From assembly GCA_002104905.1 (NCBI GenBank), contig MCFE01000142.1:1-64000 (forward strand): a stretch of DNA of 64,000 bases, given 5' to 3'. The stretch comes from Basidiobolus meristosporus CBS 931.73 (lineage: Eukaryota > Basidiobolomycota > Basidiobolomycetes > Basidiobolales > Basidiobolaceae). Under the pieces are notes generated by a model. The model had not been told where the DNA came from. It searched no databases and saw only the letters and a program-made list of their open reading frames with translations. The position numbers were made by a program, and so were the translations under genes. Shown here in pieces: positions 59,732 to 64,000 of this stretch (positions within the stretch are counted from its first letter, which is position 1; each line of letters opens with the position of its first letter).

Positions 59732-61862
59732 ATGCTGCCCACCCAAGATCCATTGCCTCACTTTCAGATGACCTCAAAGATAGCAAGCTACTCAAGCCCT
59801 CAGCTGATTACTGAGAAGCTGCTGAAGCAGAACCTCACTTTGTCAATTGGAGAAATCATGAGTGTATCCTCATCTGTTAGGAAGACCTTTGATGAGCAGC
59901 TTAGAACAAGACAACAAGCTGTTGAACATATGGACACCCATATAATTCAGACAAACCATGAAGACCACCAAAAAGACAACGACACTACTGAATATAAGAC
60001 CTTTTACTCAGTTGCAACTGCTGTGGTGAAAGGATATATATATGATGACCATGTTGACTGCCATATTGACAGTGGCTCAGAGATTTGTGTTATGCCGCTA
60101 GACTTCTGGAAGACACTTAGAAGCAAGGAGCTACTGCCTGTTAATAGAGATAATGGATGGAACATGACTGATGTAAACTCAGGATCTAGTCCACTCTACA
60201 GTGTAGTGCACAAGTTCCCTATTTAGGTACAAGGAATCAAGGTCTGGCTTCCCCTCTTCATCTGCCAGAAGGCAAACTTTGACCTTCTGCTAGGTAGACC
60301 ATGGGAAACCAGTACTAAGGCTACAACTACCAACTATTCTGATGGGTCAGTATGGTACACCATACAAGGATCCAACCCAGGACTACAGTCAACCTTCTGT
60401 GGTGTCACACCCAACCATAAGAGGACACATACTGCTTGCCAGAAGACACATCTTATTATGGAAGAAGATGAGGAGCCTGACAATATACACCCCAACATTT
60501 GGAGCCGCTCATTAGGTATACAGGAGCAGACTGCTATGGTTTGGACAAAATACAAGACAGTAGAACAGAAGATTAGACCATCACTTACACCTTTGACTGA
60601 TGGATCCTGACCTGCTGATTACATTAGACCACCAGAAGAAACACCAGATGATACACAACTTACACCTGAGAGACTTAAGCAACTTATCATTGGTGATGGA
60701 AACCTAACACCAGAGGAGATACTATTATTCAAGGAGACCTTGAAAAGGCATGATAAGGTCTTCTCATATAATGACAAGGAGATGGGACTCTTAAAGACAT
60801 TGGCTGAAAAACCCATTGAGATTCATACAGTGCCCCACACACCCTGGTCATTTAAGCCTTACCCACTGCCCAGAGGACTCCAAGCTGATGTGCATGACCT
60901 ACTTAAGAAGAAGATAGAAGCTGGTATCCTGGAACCTTGCCATGGACCCTATGCTAACAGATGGTTTGTGACCAAAAAGAAGAATGGAAAGCTCCAATTC
61001 ATTCAAGACATGCAACCTGCAAATGCTGTCACTATCAGAGACGCTGCTATACCTCCATCTATTGATGACTTTGCAGAAAGCTTTAGTGGCCACTCCATCT
61101 ACTCAACATACAATCTCTACTCAGGATATGACCAGATTCCCCTTGATGAGACATCAAGAGATATGTTTGCACTACAGACACCATTTGGACTATTAAGGAT
61201 GACAAGACTCAGCCAAGGGGCTACAAACTCCGTGGCTCAGTTCCAGAGATGCATGGTGAATGTGCTATACCAGTTTATACCTGAGAAACTTGCTGTCTTT
61301 GTTGATGACATAGGCATCAAAGGACCAAAAACCCAGGACACCACTGAAGTCATGCCTGGAGTCAGAAAGCTTGTCTATGATCATATTTCAGACAATGATG
61401 CCATACTAGGAGCCATTGAAGAAGCTGTACTCCCCATCAGTGATGAGAAAAGCAGCTTTGGTGTATCAGAGATAACCATTGTTGGACAAAAATGCAATAC
61501 CTTTGGTCGCTCACCTGGAGATTCCAAGACACAAAAGATATGCAACTGGCCTACCCCCACAAATCTAACACAAGCTTGTGGCTTTGTGGCAGCTTGTGGG
61601 TTCTTTAGGATCTGGATCCCAAGATTTTCTGAGATAGCAGAACCAATCCACCGACTACAGAGAAAGAATACCCCATTTATCTGGGGAGAAGAGCAAGAAG
61701 AAGTCATGCAATTACTGAAAGAGGCCTTAGTATCTCCACCAGTTCTAAGACCTCTTGACTATCAGAACACTGAATGCCCACCTATATTGACAGTGTATGC
61801 AAGCCCTATAGGAGCTGGAGCACTACTTGGACAAGATGATGAAGACGGCAACCGCTACTGCA
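59732..61862 (+). pseudogene. E3 Pol fragment: protease and reverse transcriptase
   Basis: The frame is shifted by -1 relative to Gag. The aspartic protease motif DSGSEICVMP is at about 60065–60095. The reverse transcriptase follows from about 60800: YPLPRGLQ, RWFVTKKKNGKLQF, YSGYDQIPLDE, FGLLRMTRLSQGATN and the catalytic FVDD (61298–61309). TAG at 60224–60226 and TGA at 60608–60610 interrupt it. The frame ends at the deletion junction, where it runs into LTR sequence, so RNase H is cut early (GAGALLGQDDEDGNRY) and integrase is absent. The element cannot move on its own. Confidence 0.8.
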
Positions 61863-62316
61863 CTGACAGCCAACTGACCTTGGAGGCACTACTTGTGAGG
61901 AATACTCAGAGTAGGTATCTTTTATTATATTTGATTCTTTCCCAAGTTTGTTCTTGTACAGGCAAAGATACTTTTCTGTCTTTCTAACTATTGACCACAG
62001 CTGTATTCTTATCAAGTCCCTGCTGGTGGAGCTTACAGTTGTTGTGACTTTGGAAGCTTTAGTACATTGTCATCTCAAAGGACGCTGAACCCAGCACATA
62101 CTTTTGCTAAGACGCCAACTAAGTTGGGGATTGTAGCTCAATAGTTTTCCCTTGACAAGCTTGTGGCTTTATTCCCCTTCACATTAGATTAGAGACAGAA
62201 CCCAAGTATTCCTAGCAAGCTTTTGCCAGAGGTTATTGCACCCAGTGAACACCCCACACACAAAACACTTGAGTAGTGTTGGACGTATCTCTCCCTTGGA
62301 CCTATACACCACCACA
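61863..62316 (+). repeat. truncated 3' LTR of E3
   Basis: It corresponds to the last 454 bp of the E3 LTR with the same length as the matching part of the 5' LTR. The join with pol is at CTGACAGCC, with no long shared sequence. Its diagnostic bases agree with the solo LTR at 45077–46131 more than with its own 5' LTR. Confidence 0.8.
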
Positions 62317-62466
62317 CCGCATACCCTGGCACAGTACAATGGAACAAGTCTATTGTAGTAATGGAATACTTTCCATTACCACATATCTTGATAAGTTCCT
62401 CATATCCAAGTTACTATTTAACTTGCAATAGGTTATGAGCCTTGATTGCCTTGACCTATTTTAAAG

Positions 62467-63180
62467 ATGACTTCTACCAGCAAACAGAACAATACAAACA
62501 TCTTCCCTGTAAAGGAGAGGTTTGATGGGAAGAACTACGGACTTTGGAGAATCAGGATGTATATCCAGCTTGAGGAAAGAAAGCTTCAGTATATAGTAAC
62601 AGGAAAAGAAGTTGAGCCCAAAGGAACAGCAGAAGAAGTGGAGAAGTTTCAAGAGAAGGAGAGAAAGGCCTTTGATGCTATATGTATCAATGTGCAAGAT
62701 TCCTTCATTAGAGAAATCAGTGCTTCAAATACTGCCAAAGCAGTATGGGAATCCTTAGAGAAGATCTTTAGAGCAAAGTCAGTATCAAGCAAGCATTATT
62801 TGACACAAAAATTCTTCAATATGAGGAAGAAGCCAGATGATGACATGCTACAACTCATTATCATAATGAAGACACTTGCAGAAGAGCTTTACAGTATTGA
62901 TGCTGGTGTAGATGATGAAGAACAGATACTCTGTTGGCTTTGCAGATTACCAGACAGGTATAATCCACTCATACTTTCTTTAGAAAGCAGAGAGGACAAT
63001 TTGACTTTAGTCTATTTCAAAGGAAGACTTCTCCATGTGGATCTCAGACGTAATGATCAAGCAGAGAAAATTGAAGACAATGCTTTATTAAGCTCCAAAA
63101 GGCACACAGAAAAGAAGGGAAAAAAGCAAAACCTAAGAAAACCTGGTTGCTGTAATTACTGTAAGAAGCCAGGACACTAG
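62467..63180 (+). pseudogene. Copia Gag (UBN2 type), stop inside the zinc knuckle
   Basis: The frame of 237 codons starts at ATG 62467 (MTSTSKQNNTNIFPV). FDGKNYGLWRIRMYIQLEE and AKAVWESLEKIF are typical of Copia Gag, with a LCWLCRLPDRYNPLILSLES segment before the basic end. The CCHC knuckle begins CNYCKKPGH, but TAG (63178–63180) follows instead of the usual Trp. The final Cys position further on reads Tyr. Both are G-to-A type changes. The frame continues as ARE-rich basic sequence after the stop. Confidence 0.75.
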
Positions 63181-63437
63181 GCAAGAGAATACAAGAAGAA
63201 ACAAACAGACAAAAAACAGAAACTATAGTAGGCAAACCATATAACTTCTGATGAACATTTGTTTGTAACTGTCCAAGAGAGTGCAAGTAACCAAAGTAAT
63301 AAGTGGTACAATGATTGGAGTATCACAGCATATTTGTGGTATTAAGCAGTGGCTCAGTAACTTAAACAAAATTCCTGTAAGAAAGGTTTATCTGTGAGAC
63401 AACTCTGCACTGGAAGCTACCACCAGTGGGTCTATAC
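63181..63437 (+). pseudogene. Copia protease region, frameshifted
   Basis: NKWYND followed, after a one-base shift, by QHICG and later NSALEATTSGS resembles the WxxDSGAxxHxxG…DNS…A…G pattern of Copia proteases. The catalytic DSG has decayed. The LTR insertion at 63438 interrupts it. Confidence 0.5.
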
Positions 63438-63786
63438 TGTTGTGAAAATTTGTAATTCCACCTAAATATTCACCTAACTTAGTCACTTGGATCATTACCC
63501 TTAAATCCTAGAGAATACTGACCAAATTCCTTGTTGGGATTTACTTAGAATATTTTCACCAAAATACCAGGTACCCAGAACATGAAAATTCTCAAAGTTG
63601 TCCAAACAGCCCCAAACTTTGCACACATGTTCTTGGGACCTTCCTTAACCTATTCTACATGTTTGTAATGCCAAGACCAGGTAAAAGTGTAAATACTACT
63701 TTTACATTCAATAAATCATTAAGTGAAAACCACAAAATCTACTTGTTCTCCCAATCACTTCCAATATCTCCAAGACCCTTACAACA
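63438..63786 (+). mobile_element. 349-bp solo LTR with TATAC target duplication
   Basis: Starts TGTTGTGAAAATTTG and ends CCCTTACAACA, with TATAC on both sides (63433–63437 and 63787–63791). It interrupts the Copia protease. It contains TTCAATAAATCATT near 63707. It is not clearly related to the 676-bp LTR family, although both have TGTTGTG…CAACA ends. Confidence 0.75.
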
Positions 63787-63837
63787 TATACTACTAAGTC
63801 TGAGTGATATCTCAGGAGCTACAGCAGCAGCATGATT

Positions 63838-64000
63838 GATGTAGTCTACATACCTAGAATAGCTAATAACCCACTCTCAGTCAGTAAAGTAACTGTTCAG
63901 GGACTGAAACTTGCTATTACTAAGCTGAACTGCTCAATATTGAGTGAAAATGGACAAAAATTAGCTTTGGGAATCAGAGATGACAATATATACATGTTAC
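63838..64000 (+). pseudogene. Copia GAG-pre-integrase segment, partial
   Basis: The open frame DVVYIPRIANNPLSVSK continues with QGLKLAI, CSILSENGQKLALG and ends DDNIYML at the window edge. This is the segment between protease and integrase in Copia Pol (LxxVLYVPxLxxNLLSVSKL…GxxxAxGxR…LYxL). Confidence 0.65.

Larger units (their letters stand above)
57442..62316 (+). mobile_element. E3: Ty3/Gypsy retrotransposon with 3' deletion
   Basis: Order: 5' LTR 57442–58512, primer-binding site at 58517, gag, protease, reverse transcriptase, then an abrupt join at about 61863 to the last 454 bp of an LTR, ending 62316. RNase H, integrase and the first 617 bp of the 3' LTR are missing. A 4-bp target duplication CCGC flanks it (57438–57441, 62317–62320). 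The Gag and Pol frames carry three premature stops. It lies in the 3' end of E1 copy b. Confidence 0.85.
51753..62351. mobile_element. E1 copy b, carrying three nested insertions
   Basis: It starts AGATTTGTTCCATTGG and ends CAATGGAACAAGTCT, with a 3-bp ATT target duplication. Removing the E2 at 54422–55646, the E3 solo LTR at 55889–56958 and the E3 element at 57442–62316 leaves about 3.4 kb. It keeps the transposase, the divergent promoter and a single-unit second gene. Confidence 0.78.
50562..62383 (-). mobile_element. E2 element (copy a), split by E1 copy b
   Basis: The part 50562–51752 matches the E2 unit up to GAGATATT. The missing terminal stretch (TGTAGTAATGGAATACTTTC, then CATTACCACA) is found at 62355–62383, just beyond the right end of E1 copy b. 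The E1 insertion is flanked by ATT on both sides (51750–51752, 62352–62354), and an uninterrupted E2 has one ATT there. The minisatellite lies at about 50885–51095. Confidence 0.75.
50455..62427 (+). mobile_element. Copia LTR, split by the nested elements
   Basis: Bases 50455–50561 begin TGTTAAGAAACCC and contain AATAAAC. Bases 62384–62427 end in ACTTGCA, directly before GGTTATGAGCC, which resembles the tRNA-iMet half-molecule binding site of fungal Copia elements. A Copia Gag gene starts 40 bp later. Joining the two parts would give an LTR of about 150 bp. The split is caused by the E2 copy at 50562–62383. This is an inference from order and content. Confidence 0.45.
62384..64000 (+). mobile_element. 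Copia retrotransposon, 5' part, running off the window
   Basis: LTR end, a possible primer-binding site (GGTTATGAGCC at 62430–62440), a Gag gene, degenerate protease and GAG-pre-integrase sequence follow in the Copia order. Several stops and shifts are present. A 349-bp solo LTR is inserted at 63438–63786. The rest of Pol lies beyond the window. Confidence 0.7.

Overview
This window is nuclear DNA of a filamentous-type fungus. The genes have many short GT–AG introns (about 51–108 bp) with clear CTAAC/CTGAC-like branch sites. The recognisable proteins include fungal-specific ones: a TRK potassium transporter, the ERMES subunit Mdm34, a Sac7-type RhoGAP, and a small Ser/Thr-rich protein with signals for a GPI anchor. 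I cannot place the species. An early-diverging fungus or a basidiomycete would both fit.

The window has three zones. Bases 1–2,200 are mobile-element debris: the 3' end of a LINE and a partly duplicated LTR on the minus strand. Bases about 2.5–32.8 kb are a gene island with nine well-supported genes: TRK transporter (+), heterotrimeric G-protein alpha subunit (+, five exons), MDM34 (-, three exons), a SPIN90/Ldb17-like protein (-), a FAS1 protein with a large Arg/Asp/Tyr repeat insert (+), a GPI-type wall protein (+), a Sel1-repeat protein (+), a RECQ5-type helicase (+, fifteen exons) and a RhoGAP (-, four exons). A long coiled-coil protein (-, six exons) completes the island. These genes do not form a pathway; they are ordinary housekeeping, signalling and cell-wall genes.

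From about 33 kb to the end the DNA is AT-rich and made almost entirely of transposons, most of them inserted into one another. The main families are: E1, a roughly 3.4-kb two-gene DNA transposon with a DDE_Tnp_4 (PIF/Harbinger/IS5-like) transposase and a divergent, unrecognised second protein; E2, a roughly 1.2-kb LTR-like unit carrying a CTAAAGGGGTG-type minisatellite; E3, a Ty3/Gypsy element with roughly 1.07-kb LTRs; a Copia element running off the right edge; and a 676-bp solo LTR of the same family seen at the left edge, in opposite orientation.

Between 50.4 and 62.4 kb the layers can be peeled apart: a Copia LTR contains an E2, which contains an E1, which contains another E2, an E3 solo LTR and an internally deleted E3. 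Removing the nested pieces leaves both large E1 copies at about 3.4 kb, which supports the reconstruction. The most novel items are the second gene of E1, its tandem amplification in one copy, an E1-related 734-bp near-perfect palindrome, and the split FAS1 domain.
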